From positions 1-64,000 of the forward strand of contig NZ_JADZ01000022.1 in the NCBI RefSeq assembly GCF_000518645.1: a stretch of DNA of 64,000 bases. Reading direction: 5' to 3'. Positions 45,341-53,887 of the stretch are shown here, piece after piece. Numbering within the stretch: the stretch's first letter is position 1; each line of letters starts with the position of its first letter. Source of the stretch: Curvibacter gracilis ATCC BAA-807 (GTDB taxonomy: Bacteria; Pseudomonadota; Gammaproteobacteria; Burkholderiales; Burkholderiaceae_C). Position numbers and translations under genes: made by a program. A model generated the notes under the pieces. The model was given only the letters and a program-made list of their open reading frames with translations. It did not search any database and was not told the origin of the DNA.

Positions 45341-46140
45341 GCCGCCGTCACGCCGCCATCCATCAAGAAGTCACTGCCGGTGATGAAGCTGCCATCCGGC
45401 CCCATCAGCAAGGCGGCCACGTTGGCCACCTCATCCGGTGTGCCGGCGCGGCCCACGGCGCAGGCCTCGATCATGCGGCGGTAGCCCGCACCGCGGGGCC
45501 CGCTCAGCTCGTCGCGCGCCAGCGGGGTGATGATGATGCCCGGGCTGAGGGTGTTGATGCGCGCGCCGCGCTGGCCCCAGCGCACGGCCTCGGTCATCAC
45601 GCGCAGCGCGTTGCCGCGCTTGGACAGCTGGTAGGCGTGCAAGGTGTCGCGCACCTGGTCGGGCTGGAGCCATGGCAGCGCCAGCAGCTCCTCGGTGGGG
45701 GACAGGGCCAGCGCACGGTCCTGTTCGGCGCTCAAAGCCCCGAGGCGGTGCCCTGACTGAGAAGAGATCACCACGCCTGAGCCACCGGGTGCGATCACCG
45801 CGCCAAACAGCTCCAGCAGCAAGGCCGTGCCGTAAAGGTCGACCTGCAGGATGGTGGCGACAGGCGCCTGCGAGGGCGAGACGCCCGCTGCATGCACCAA
45901 GCCGGTGACCGGGCCGATGCGGGTGGCGGCCTCGACCAGGGCCTGCACCGAGGCACGCGACGAGATATCGACCGCCAGCGGCGTGACTTCGAAGCCCGCA
46001 TTGGCCAGCACGTTGGCGGCCTCTTCGGAATGCGCCTGGGTCAGGTTGGCCACCACCAGGTGCTTGCCAGCCCCTACACGACGGGCAATGGCCTGGCCAA
46101 TGAAACCGGCGCCCACCACCACCAGCACTTCTTTTGTCAT
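45307..46140 (-). CDS. SDR-family oxidoreductase
   Basis: A 277-residue short-chain dehydrogenase with an unusual cofactor motif VVVGAGFIGQAIARR in place of T-G-x-x-x-G-x-G. The active Ser is in VVISSQSGH and the Tyr-x-x-x-Lys is in AYQLSKRGN. The NAG element is replaced by VHAAGVSPS. The C-terminus FITGSDFLMDGGVTA is normal. It is third in a probable operon with an Fe-alcohol dehydrogenase and a cupin. Substrate unknown. The 3' end overlaps the convergent LysR gene by 34 bp. Confidence 0.85.
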   Translation of the reverse strand: MTKEVLVVVGAGFIGQAIARRVGAGKHLVVANLTQAHSEEAANVLANAGFEVTPLAVDISSRASVQALVEAATRIGPVTGLVHAAGVSPSQAPVATILQVDLYGTALLLELFGAVIAPGGSGVVISSQSGHRLGALSAEQDRALALSPTEELLALPWLQPDQVRDTLHAYQLSKRGNALRVMTEAVRWGQRGARINTLSPGIIITPLARDELSGPRGAGYRRMIEACAVGRAGTPDEVANVAALLMGPDGSFITGSDFLMDGGVTAAYRFGALAPAA

Positions 46141-46151
46141 CTTCGACGCCT

Positions 46152-46640
46152 TCACAAATTCGCCTTCGTGGGGCTTGCCAGGTAGTGCGCGTCGGTCACG
46201 GACTCCAACCAGTCGGCAGCACTGCCGTTCAACACCTCGGTGATCGCCGTGTGGGTCATGGCGCTGTCGGGGGCCGCACCGTGCCAATGCTTGGTGTGGG
46301 GCGGGATGTGCACCACGTCGCCGACGCGGATCTCCTCCACCGGCCCTCCCCAGCGCTGGATGCGGCCGATGCCGGCCGTCACCAGCAGGGTCTGACCCAG
46401 TGGGTGGCTGTGCCAGAAAGTGCGGGCGCCGGGCTGGAAGCTGACCGCCCCGACCGAGGTGCGCTCGTCGCCGCTGGGCACCTGCATCATCTCGACACTG
46501 ACACGACCCGTGAAGTACTGCTCGGGGGCCGCATTGACGGGGCGGCTGCCCGCGCGGGTGATCTGCAGATCGGCATCAGCGGCCGAGAAGGTAGCGGGCG
46601 CAGCCTGGGGCATGGCGCCCGTGGTGAAGAGGGGGTTCAT
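46152..46640 (-). CDS. Cupin-domain protein
   Basis: A 162-residue single-domain cupin (beta-barrel) of the small carboxymuconolactone-decarboxylase-associated type. The first cupin motif reads FWHSHPLGQTLLVTAG and the second IPPHTKHWHGA; these supply His and possibly Glu metal ligands. The open frame extends upstream into the alcohol dehydrogenase gene, but the ATG at 46640 is the natural start. It lies 47 bp after the dehydrogenase stop and 11 bp before the SDR start. Its catalytic role is unknown. Confidence 0.82.
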   Translation of the reverse strand: MNPLFTTGAMPQAAPATFSAADADLQITRAGSRPVNAAPEQYFTGRVSVEMMQVPSGDERTSVGAVSFQPGARTFWHSHPLGQTLLVTAGIGRIQRWGGPVEEIRVGDVVHIPPHTKHWHGAAPDSAMTHTAITEVLNGSAADWLESVTDAHYLASPTKANL

Positions 46641-46664
46641 GAGGCGTTCTTTCAGGTCAGAGGG

Positions 46665-46688
46665 CACAACAGGGGTCACAACAGGGGT
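46665..46688 (-). repeat. 12-bp tandem duplication at the 3' end of the Fe-alcohol dehydrogenase gene
   Basis: CACAACAGGGGT occurs twice in direct succession (46665-46676, 46677-46688) and is followed by a partial third copy, CACAAGG. It fills half of the spacer between the dehydrogenase stop and the cupin start and abuts the stop codon. Confidence 0.7.
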
Positions 46689-47836
46689 CACAAGGCCAGT
46701 TTCAGGATGGTACTCACCACATCGCGGGTGTAGAGCTCGGCCACGCCAAACCACTTGGCATTGCCCAGCACGTTCTCGATCGTGGCAGGCAGCTCGGCCT
46801 CGGTGATGCCCAGTTGCGACAGGCGCGTGGGGGTGCCGATCTTGTCGAACCAGTGCTCCAGGGCCGCAATGCCCTGCTCGGGGGTGTCCACACCGAACAC
46901 CTGGCGCGCAAAGCGGGTGAACTGGGCCGGGTTGCGGCCGTGGTACCACTTCATCCATGCCGGCATGACCACCGACAGCCCGGCGCCATGAGGCACATTG
47001 AACAGGGCCGAGAGCGCGTGCTCGATCATGTGGTTGGGGTAACCGAAGCCTGCCGTGCCCGAATAGACCAAGCCGTTCAGCGCCTGGGTGGCGGCCCAGG
47101 CGAACTCGGCGCGGGCCGGATAGTTCTCGGGCTCGGCCAGCAGGGTCTCGGTGGTTTCGATGACCGTGGTGAGGATGGCCTCGACCAGGCGCGAGTGAAA
47201 GCGTGGCTGCACCGTGGCCGTGAAGTAGCCCTCGATGGCATGGGCGATGACGTCGGCGGCCGAGTACACCAGGTAATCGCGCGACACAGTCTGCATCAGC
47301 GCCGGGTTGACGATCGATACCCGGGGATACGTATGCACCGAGCCGATGGCAAACTTTTCGCGGGTCTCGTCGTGCGTGACCACGGCGCCGTTGTTCATCT
47401 CGCTGCCGGTGGCGGCCAGGGTCAGGATGTCGAACACCGGTAAGGCCGAGTCGATGGCGGCCTTGCCGATGAACAGATCCCACACATCGCCCTGGTAGGG
47501 CACGCCCGCCGCAATGGCCTTGGCACTGTCAAGCACCGAGCCGCCCCCCACCGCCAGGATGGCTTGCACCTGGTGCTGGCGGGCCAGCGCGATGCCGTCG
47601 CGTACCTTGGAGATCAGCGGGTTGCTGACGATGCCGCCGAACTCGACCCAGGCCACGCCCTGGGCGGCCAGGCTCTGGCTCACAGTGTCGAACAGGCCGT
47701 CGCGCTTGATGCGTTCGCTGCCATAGGCCAGCAACACCTTGCGGATGCCGTGCTCGGCCAGGTGCTGGCCGATCAACTGCTCCTTGCCGGTGCCGAAGTC
47801 GATCTTGGTGGGGTTGTAGTAGGTGAAGTTGTCCAT
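46688..47836 (-). CDS. Iron-containing alcohol dehydrogenase (YqhD/BDH type)
   Basis: A 382-residue group III alcohol dehydrogenase. The nucleotide-binding GGGSVLDSAKAIA lies near residue 95. Metal ligands are the Asp and His residues in SAADVIAHAIEGY, and the later NHMIEHALSA and NVPHGAGLS. The start MDNFTYYNPTKIDFG is typical of the NADPH-dependent YqhD branch, which reduces broad aldehydes. It is the first gene of a minus-strand trio with a cupin and an SDR, divergent from a LysR gene with a palindrome between them. It may serve aldehyde detoxification or an aliphatic/aromatic aldehyde pathway; the substrate is open. Confidence 0.9.
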   Translation of the reverse strand: MDNFTYYNPTKIDFGTGKEQLIGQHLAEHGIRKVLLAYGSERIKRDGLFDTVSQSLAAQGVAWVEFGGIVSNPLISKVRDGIALARQHQVQAILAVGGGSVLDSAKAIAAGVPYQGDVWDLFIGKAAIDSALPVFDILTLAATGSEMNNGAVVTHDETREKFAIGSVHTYPRVSIVNPALMQTVSRDYLVYSAADVIAHAIEGYFTATVQPRFHSRLVEAILTTVIETTETLLAEPENYPARAEFAWAATQALNGLVYSGTAGFGYPNHMIEHALSALFNVPHGAGLSVVMPAWMKWYHGRNPAQFTRFARQVFGVDTPEQGIAALEHWFDKIGTPTRLSQLGITEAELPATIENVLGNAKWFGVAELYTRDVVSTILKLAL

Positions 47837-47933
47837 GGGAGGCTCCTGAGGAAGGGCAGCGTCCTGCTGCACCGCGATGGCCGTACTTTAGGCAGCACAC
47901 CCGCATCCGACTAGACAGCAATAGGTTGAATGA

Positions 47934-47954
47934 TTTACAACTGTTGGTTGTAAA
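47934..47954 (+). promoter_or_regulatory. Perfect 8+8 palindrome TTTACAAC-N5-GTTGTAAA, LysR-type operator
   Basis: TTTACAAC at 47934-47941 and GTTGTAAA at 47947-47954 are exact inverted copies. The site contains the T-N11-A core expected for LysR regulators and ends eight bases before the start codon of the adjacent lysR gene. Binding there would control the divergent alcohol dehydrogenase operon and repress the regulator itself. Confidence 0.75.
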
Positions 47955-47962
47955 AATGCCAA

Positions 47963-48943
47963 ATGACCATGGCCATCAACGAACTGCGCTCGATCACCAC
48001 CTTTGTCCGCTCGGTTGAATTGGGCAGCCTGAGCAAGGCGGCAGCGGCCCAGCAGATCACCCCGCAGGCGGCCAGCAAGGCGCTGGGGCAGTTGGAGCAG
48101 CACCTGGGGGTGCGCCTGTTCCACCGCACCACGCGCAGCCTGTCGCTGACCGAGGAAGGCCAGCGCTTCCTGGAGTCGGTGCAGCCTGCGCTGCAGGGCT
48201 TGCAGCAGGCCTTGCAGGGGGCTCGGCACACCCGGGAGGAGGTGGCTGGGCCCCTGCGCATCGTGGGTCCCCGCACCGTGCTGCAGCCCATCATCGGCCC
48301 GGTGCTCGATGAGTACTGCCGGCTCTACCCCGAGGTACAACCCGATGTGCAGTTGGACGACCGCATCGGCAACTGGGTGGAAGACCGGGTGGACGTGGGC
48401 TTTCGCCTGGGGCACCCACCCGAGGAGGGCTTGATCGCGCGCCGCCTGTTCGCCATGCAACTGCTGATCTGTGCTGCCCCGTCCTACCTGCGTCGCCACG
48501 GCCTGCCACGCAGCCTGGGGGAGCTGAGCGCCCACCGCTGCAGCGGGTTCCGGCGCTCCTCAGACGGGCGCGTGGCGCCGTGGCGTGTGCGCGTCGGGGA
48601 CAGCGACCAGGACCAGGCCATCCGGCCGGCGTTCAGCACCAATGACGAGGCCTTCGAGCTGCGCGCCGTGCTGGCCGGCGAGGTGATTGCCCAACTGGCC
48701 GTGCCCACCGTGGCAGCCCACCTCCGCGCCGGCCGCCTGGTGCCCTTGCTGCCCCAGCACCTGTCAGACAGCCTGAGCCTGCACCTGTACTACGGCAGCC
48801 GTGTGGCCCAGCCGGCCCGGGTGCGTCGCTTCATCGACATTGCGGTGGAACGGCTGAGTGACAGCCCGGCCTTTGTGCTCACGCCCGCTGAACTGGCCCA
48901 GGCCCATGCCCGGGGTGTGGCAGGCCACACAACAGGCCGCTGA
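47963..48943 (+). CDS. LysR-family transcriptional regulator (AaeR/CrgA-like)
   Basis: A 326-residue LysR protein. The winged helix reads INELRSITTFVRSVELGSLSKAAAAQQITPQAASKAL in outline (key: SLSKAAAAQQITPQAASKALGQ). The effector domain starts PLRIVGPRTVLQPIIGPVL and contains GFRLGHPPEEGLIARRL, typical of the CrgA/AaeR group that senses aldehydes, quinones or aromatic acids. A second in-frame ATG lies two codons downstream. It is divergent from the Fe-alcohol dehydrogenase operon and sits next to a perfect palindrome, so it probably regulates that operon. Confidence 0.9.
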   Translation: MTMAINELRSITTFVRSVELGSLSKAAAAQQITPQAASKALGQLEQHLGVRLFHRTTRSLSLTEEGQRFLESVQPALQGLQQALQGARHTREEVAGPLRIVGPRTVLQPIIGPVLDEYCRLYPEVQPDVQLDDRIGNWVEDRVDVGFRLGHPPEEGLIARRLFAMQLLICAAPSYLRRHGLPRSLGELSAHRCSGFRRSSDGRVAPWRVRVGDSDQDQAIRPAFSTNDEAFELRAVLAGEVIAQLAVPTVAAHLRAGRLVPLLPQHLSDSLSLHLYYGSRVAQPARVRRFIDIAVERLSDSPAFVLTPAELAQAHARGVAGHTTGR

Positions 48944-48988
48944 TGGAGCCCGCAGCTGAGGGACACTGCGCGCGCTTTGCCCCCAAAA

Positions 48989-49012
48989 GCCACCGTCAAT
49001 GCCACCGTCAAC
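48989..49012 (-). repeat. 12-bp tandem duplication across the stop codon of the response regulator
   Basis: GCCACCGTCAAT (48989-49000) and GCCACCGTCAAC (49001-49012) differ at the last base. The second copy contains the stop codon of the minus-strand response regulator gene. Confidence 0.65.
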
Positions 49013-49751
49013 GCCAGCTGACCGGCGCCATGAACATGTAGCCCGCACCGTACACGGTCTTGATGATCTTCGGGTTCTGCGGGTCGGCCTCCAGCCGTTT
49101 GCGCAGGCGCGAGATGCGCACATCGATGGTGCGGTCGGCCGGCGACAGGTCGCGCTGGGCCAGCAGGTGCTCCCGGTTCAGGATCTGGTGCGGCCGCAGC
49201 AGAAAGGCGCGCAGCACCTCGGCCTCGGCCACGCCCAGCAGGTGTGCCTCGCCGTCGCTGCCGGTCAGTGTGTTGGCCGAGCTGTCGAAGGTCCAGCCCG
49301 CAAAGTGGGCGTGTCGCGCGGCCTCTGCCGCAGGCGCCTGGGCTCGGCGCCGGCGCAGGATGCTGCGCACCCGGGCCACCAGCTCGCGGGGCTCGAAAGG
49401 CTTGACCACATAGTCGTCGGCGCCCAGCTCCAGCCCCATGACCCGGTCGATCATGTGGCCGCGCCCGGTCAGCACCAGCAGACCGCAACTCGATTGCAGG
49501 CCGATCTGCCGCAGCAGCTCGATGCCATCGATGTCGGGCAAACCCAGGTCGACGATGCACAGGTCGGCCTGAGCCTGTTTCAAGCGGCGCAGCACCGAGC
49601 CGCCGTCGCGGAACCATTCGGTGGCAAAGCCAAACTCGGCCAGGCTGCGCGTCACGATGCGGGCCACGGCCTCGTCGTCCTCGATCACATAGACCAGGGG
49701 CTGGACCTGGCGGCCCTCTGCTGAATTGGCTGGATTCGCTGGCCGCGTCAT
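49008..49751 (-). CDS. OmpR-type two-component response regulator
   Basis: A 247-residue regulator. The receiver has the acidic pair in VIEDDEAV, the phospho-accepting Asp68 in LCIVDLGLPD and the Lys near 119 in DYVVKPFEPRE. The C-terminal winged helix contains DVRISRLRKRLE and TVYGAGYMF. Its ATG overlaps the stop of the hybrid kinase gene by four bases, so both are made together and probably work as a pair. TorR/OmpR-like; targets are not evident. Confidence 0.92.
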   Translation of the reverse strand: MTRPANPANSAEGRQVQPLVYVIEDDEAVARIVTRSLAEFGFATEWFRDGGSVLRRLKQAQADLCIVDLGLPDIDGIELLRQIGLQSSCGLLVLTGRGHMIDRVMGLELGADDYVVKPFEPRELVARVRSILRRRRAQAPAAEAARHAHFAGWTFDSSANTLTGSDGEAHLLGVAEAEVLRAFLLRPHQILNREHLLAQRDLSPADRTIDVRISRLRKRLEADPQNPKIIKTVYGAGYMFMAPVSWR

Positions 49752-51715
49752 GCACCGATCTCCCGCAGGGCGGCGCTGAGCTCTGCCTTGCCAAAGGGCT
49801 TGGCCAACAAGGGAACGTCCAGGGGGTTCTCGGCTTCAGCGGCGTACCCGCTCATCAACAGGATGTGGGCGACCTCGCCGGATTGGCGGGCATAGCGTGC
49901 CAGTTGGCGGCCATCAATGGTGCCCGGCATCACGATGTCGGACAGCAGCAGCTGGATGCCGGGCGTCTGGTCCAGGATGTCCTGGGCTTCGGCGCCGTTT
50001 TCGGCCTCGAGCACCACGTAGCCCAGGTCAAGCAGCAGGCGGCGCACGGTGATGCGGACCTGCAGGTCGTCATCCACCAGCAGGGCCAGGCCGGCCGTTG
50101 TGGGCGGGGGCACCGGTACCACGTGCTCTGCGGCGTCGGCCACGGCGCCGGATGGGGCCAGCGGCAGCCAGAGGCTGACGCAGCACCCCTTGCCCGGGCT
50201 GCTCTGGAGGTCGATGCCGCCGCCACTTTGCCGCACAAAGCCATACACCATCGACAGGCCGAGGCCCGTGCCCTGGCCGGCCGCCTTGGTGGTGAAGAAG
50301 GGCTCGAACACCCGGGCCCGGGTGCTGGCATCCATGCCGCAGCCGTTGTCACGGACCTGCAGACAGGCATAGGCGCCGGGGGCCAGGCCCAGGTGCGAAG
50401 CCTGAGGCGCATCGAGCTGCCGGCGCGTGCTGCGCAGCTCGATGAGCCCCTGGCCGGCGGTGGCATCGTGGGCGTTGAGGATCAGGTTCAACAAGGAGTT
50501 CTGCAACTGCTGCGGGTCCACCGACACCATGATCGGGCCGGGGTTCACGTCGGTCACCAAGGCCTGGGTGCTGGGCAGGGTGTGCTTGACCAGGTCTTGC
50601 ACGCCGCTCACCAGGGGGTTGAGGTCGACGATGCGGGCCTCGATGGGTTGCTTGCGCGAAAAGGTGAGCAAGCCCCGGATCAGCTTGGTGCCCCGGCGCA
50701 CGGCTTCGATGGCGGGGTGGATGTACTCGCCCACATAGGCCTGTGCCGGCGCCTGCTCCGCCAGCGCCGTGAGGTTGCCCAGCACGACCATCAGGATGTT
50801 GTTGAAATCGTGCGCCAGCCCCCCGGTGAGTTGCCCCAGGGCCTCCATCTTCTGCGCCTGGACCAGCAGCTCCTGGGCACGGCGTTCTTCGGTGATGTCG
50901 AAAGTCAGCTCGAAACAGCCGATCACTTCAGCCTCGGCATTCAATTCAGGAATCAGCGTGGTCCGGGCCATCAGGGTGCGGCCATCGAGGGTGTGGATGG
51001 GGTACTCGAAGGTGACCGCCCTGCCCTGCAGGGCCTGGGCCACATTGGGTTTGATCTGGGTGTAGGTTTCCAGCCCCAGGAACTCGCGGGCGCTGACCTG
51101 CTCGGGCCGGCCGGGGTCCAGACCGAACCAATCCTGGTAGCCCCGGTTGATGAAGCGGTAATTGCGATGCTGGTCGAAGTAGGCCACCAGCGCAGGGATC
51201 GAGTCGGTGATCAGACGCATCTGCGCCTCGCTGCGCCGCAGCTCGGTGGTGCGCTCCGCCACGCGGGTCTCCAACAGCGCGTTCTGGTCGCGGATCAGTT
51301 GTTCGGCACTGCGCTGCTCGGTGACATCGGTGTACACGGTCAGAAAGCCGTGCCCCGGCACGCTGACCCCGGTGACTCGCAGCACCGCGCCCGAGGGGGC
51401 CACATGCTCGAAAGCGTGGGGCTCACCGTGCCGTGCCACCCGCAGGCGCTCCTGGATCAGGGCCTCCACATCACCGGGCCCATCTTGGTGGCGTGCCGCA
51501 TTGAAGCGAATCACCGCCTCCAGTGGGCTGCCCCGTTGAATCAGGGCCGGCGGCAGATCGAGCAGGCGCACAAATGCCTCGTTCCAGGCGAGCAGGCGAA
51601 GCTCCTCATCCACCAGGGTGAAACCTTGCTCGACCCGGCTCAGCGCGGCATACAAGGGGGGAAAGGGCTCCGCAGGATGCGGGGACTCAGCGGGGAAAAG
51701 CGTATTCAAAGGCAT
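49748..51715 (-). CDS. Hybrid PAS-domain sensor histidine kinase with C-terminal receiver
   Basis: About 655 residues, no membrane segments seen, so probably cytoplasmic. Two PAS-type domains occupy about residues 15-130 (LSRVEQGFTLVDEELRLLAWN) and 165-285 (DSIPALVAYFDQHRNYRFIN). A coiled coil lies between them. The HisKA His near 302 is in GLAHDFNNIL, the HATPase region includes NLILNAHDAT and GTGLGLSMVYGF, and a receiver domain with Asp near 590 in LLSDIVMPG ends the protein. The start is uncertain: the ATG at 51715 directly abuts an AGGAG sequence, and the TTG two codons later is better spaced. The open frame upstream extends 74 codons without family support. Confidence 0.88.
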   Translation of the reverse strand: MPLNTLFPAESPHPAEPFPPLYAALSRVEQGFTLVDEELRLLAWNEAFVRLLDLPPALIQRGSPLEAVIRFNAARHQDGPGDVEALIQERLRVARHGEPHAFEHVAPSGAVLRVTGVSVPGHGFLTVYTDVTEQRSAEQLIRDQNALLETRVAERTTELRRSEAQMRLITDSIPALVAYFDQHRNYRFINRGYQDWFGLDPGRPEQVSAREFLGLETYTQIKPNVAQALQGRAVTFEYPIHTLDGRTLMARTTLIPELNAEAEVIGCFELTFDITEERRAQELLVQAQKMEALGQLTGGLAHDFNNILMVVLGNLTALAEQAPAQAYVGEYIHPAIEAVRRGTKLIRGLLTFSRKQPIEARIVDLNPLVSGVQDLVKHTLPSTQALVTDVNPGPIMVSVDPQQLQNSLLNLILNAHDATAGQGLIELRSTRRQLDAPQASHLGLAPGAYACLQVRDNGCGMDASTRARVFEPFFTTKAAGQGTGLGLSMVYGFVRQSGGGIDLQSSPGKGCCVSLWLPLAPSGAVADAAEHVVPVPPPTTAGLALLVDDDLQVRITVRRLLLDLGYVVLEAENGAEAQDILDQTPGIQLLLSDIVMPGTIDGRQLARYARQSGEVAHILLMSGYAAEAENPLDVPLLAKPFGKAELSAALREIGA

Positions 51716-52085
51716 CTCCTGCGCAGTTGAAACGCGGGCCTGCGGGATTGTAGAAGCAAGGCCTGAGGCCACCGCCGCATGCAAACATTCGTCACATTTG
51801 CCAAAAACTGCTGCAAACATGTTCGGGGAAGATCCGGCCTCACAAGAAAAAGCCGGAGACCTATGAAGCAGCCCCCTGGCCATGGCATGGCCGCCCTGAA
51901 GGCAGGCGATCCAGCCATGCACCCCAGGCGCGCGCAAGCCAACACAACACGGCGCGCGCCCGGCGCCCGCCCAGACACAGGATCAGCGCGGCCGGCCGCT
52001 TGCCGCCCGGGCCTGCGTTGATCGCAGCCCTACGCGACGCCCCTCCTCACGCCCCCCCAACACCCCAAACACTCTGGAGAGAGAC
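51716..52085. other. Divergent intergenic region between hybrid kinase and acyl-CoA dehydrogenase genes
   Basis: These 370 bp must hold promoters for both genes. On the minus strand TACAAT about 35 bp before the kinase start could be a -10 box. TCCGGC at 51833-51838 and GCCGGA at 51852-51857 form a six-base inverted repeat. GGAGAGA precedes the acyl-CoA dehydrogenase ATG. Nothing else coding or structured is evident. Confidence 0.35.
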
Positions 52086-53867
52086 ATGACTTACCAAGCC
52101 CCCCTCAAGGACATGTTGTTCGTGATGGAACACCTGGCCGGGCTCGACGGCATCGCCGCCTTGCCTGGATTCGAGGACCACGGTCGTGAGACCGCCGAAG
52201 CCGTGCTGGAAGAATCTGCGAAGTTCTGCGAAGGCGTGGTCGCCCCCCTGAACGTGCCCGGCGACAAGAACCCGTCGTCCTGGAAGGAGGGCGAGGTCAG
52301 CACCACGCCCGGCTTCAAGCAGGCTTTCGAACAGTTCGCGGCTGGGGGCTGGCAAGGGGTGGTTCACCCCGTCGAGCACGGTGGCCAGGGCCTGCCCAAG
52401 CTGATCGCCACGGCTTGCATGGAGATGCTGCACGCAGCCAACCTGTCATTTGCCTTGTGCCCCATGCTGACCGATGGCGCGATCGAAGCCCTGCTCACGG
52501 CCGGCAGCGACACGCTCAAGCAGCTGTACCTGGAGAAAATGATCTCGGGCCAATGGACCGGCACCATGAACCTGACCGAGCCCCAGGCCGGCTCGGACCT
52601 GGCCGCCGTGCGCACCCGGGCCGAGCGCCAGGACGACGGCAGCTACAAGCTGTTCGGCACCAAGATCTTCATCACCTACGGTGAACACGACATGGCCGAG
52701 AACATCGTGCACCTGGTGCTGGCCCGCGTGCCGGGCGCACCCGAGGGGGTGAAGGGCATCAGCCTGTTCGTGGTGCCCAAGTTCCTGGTGCGGCCCGACG
52801 GCAGCCTGGGCGAGCGCAACGACGCGCATTGCATCAGCATCGAACACAAGCTGGGCATCAAAGCCTCGCCCACCGCGGTGCTGCAATTTGGCGAGCACGG
52901 CGGGGCCATCGGCCAATTGGTCGGCGAAGAGAACCGCGGCCTGGAGACCATGTTCATCATGATGAACGCCGCCCGCTTTGCGGTGGGCATGCAGGGCATT
53001 GCGGTGTCCGACCGGGCCTACCAGCAGGCGGTCGCTTTTGCTCGCCTGCGCTTGCAAAGCCGCGATCTGGCCGGGTCAGCCGGGCCGGTGGCCATCATCG
53101 AGCACCCCGACGTGAAACGCATGCTCCTGACCATGCGCGCCCTCACCGAGGGCGAGCGTGCCCTGGCCTACGTGGCCGCCGCCGCCAGCGACCTGGCCCA
53201 CCACGCCCCCGATGCCGAGCGGCGGGCCCAACACCAGGCGCTGTACGACTACCTGGTGCCGGTGGTCAAGGGCTTCAGCACCGAGCTGGCGGTCAACGTG
53301 ACCAGCCTGGGCGTGCAGGTGCATGGCGGCATGGGCTTCATCGAAGAGACCGGCGCCGCCCAGCACTACCGTGATGCGCGCATCCTGAGCATCTACGAAG
53401 GCACCACCGCCATCCAGGCCAATGATCTGGTAGGCCGCAAGACCTTGCGCGACGGCGGCGCCATGGCCCGCCAGCTGTGTGCCTGGGTGGCCAGCACCGA
53501 AGAAGACCTGGCCGTGCATGGCGAGCCCGAATGCGCACTGATGCGGGCCGCACTGACCCCGGCACGCCAGGCGCTGGAAGCCGTTGTCGAACACGTGCTG
53601 GCCCACGGCAAGACCGCGCCCAAGGCGGTGTACGCCGGCGCGGTGAACTACCTCTTGCTGGCCGGCTATGTGCTGTGTGGCTGGCAGATGGCCCGCGCCC
53701 TGATGGTGGCCCTGGAAAAGCGCAACGAAGACCCGGCCTTTTACGAGGCCAAGGTGCACACCGCCGTGTTCTATGCCCAGTCGCTGCTGCCGCTGGCCGA
53801 CGCCTTGGCCAGCGCCGTGGTCAACGCGGGCGCCAACACCCAGGCCATGCCGGCCGAGCTTTTCTGA
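52086..53867 (+). CDS. Acyl-CoA dehydrogenase, DmdC-like (3-methylmercaptopropionyl-CoA dehydrogenase type)
   Basis: A 593-residue FAD acyl-CoA dehydrogenase, about 200 residues longer than the classical type. It keeps the DmdC-like architecture: an N-terminal extension MTYQAPLKDMLFVMEHLAGL, the MNLTEPQAGSDLAAVRTRA motif near 160, and the IYEGTTAIQANDLVGRK region in which the catalytic Glu lies. A C-terminal extension of about 140 residues follows. Such enzymes oxidise methylthiopropionyl-CoA in DMSP users, but many relatives act on ordinary medium- or long-chain acyl-CoAs. It is followed after 20 bp by a CoA-transferase. The substrate is not assigned. Confidence 0.88.
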   Translation: MTYQAPLKDMLFVMEHLAGLDGIAALPGFEDHGRETAEAVLEESAKFCEGVVAPLNVPGDKNPSSWKEGEVSTTPGFKQAFEQFAAGGWQGVVHPVEHGGQGLPKLIATACMEMLHAANLSFALCPMLTDGAIEALLTAGSDTLKQLYLEKMISGQWTGTMNLTEPQAGSDLAAVRTRAERQDDGSYKLFGTKIFITYGEHDMAENIVHLVLARVPGAPEGVKGISLFVVPKFLVRPDGSLGERNDAHCISIEHKLGIKASPTAVLQFGEHGGAIGQLVGEENRGLETMFIMMNAARFAVGMQGIAVSDRAYQQAVAFARLRLQSRDLAGSAGPVAIIEHPDVKRMLLTMRALTEGERALAYVAAAASDLAHHAPDAERRAQHQALYDYLVPVVKGFSTELAVNVTSLGVQVHGGMGFIEETGAAQHYRDARILSIYEGTTAIQANDLVGRKTLRDGGAMARQLCAWVASTEEDLAVHGEPECALMRAALTPARQALEAVVEHVLAHGKTAPKAVYAGAVNYLLLAGYVLCGWQMARALMVALEKRNEDPAFYEAKVHTAVFYAQSLLPLADALASAVVNAGANTQAMPAELF

Positions 53868-53887
53868 ACTGCAGCCAACAAGCCGAC

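Noticed and set aside
30486-53867. DMSP demethylation pathway from the DmdB-like ligase and DmdC-like dehydrogenase
   Set aside because: The two genes are more than 20 kb apart in unrelated operons, with no dmdA or dmdD. Both families have many general members.
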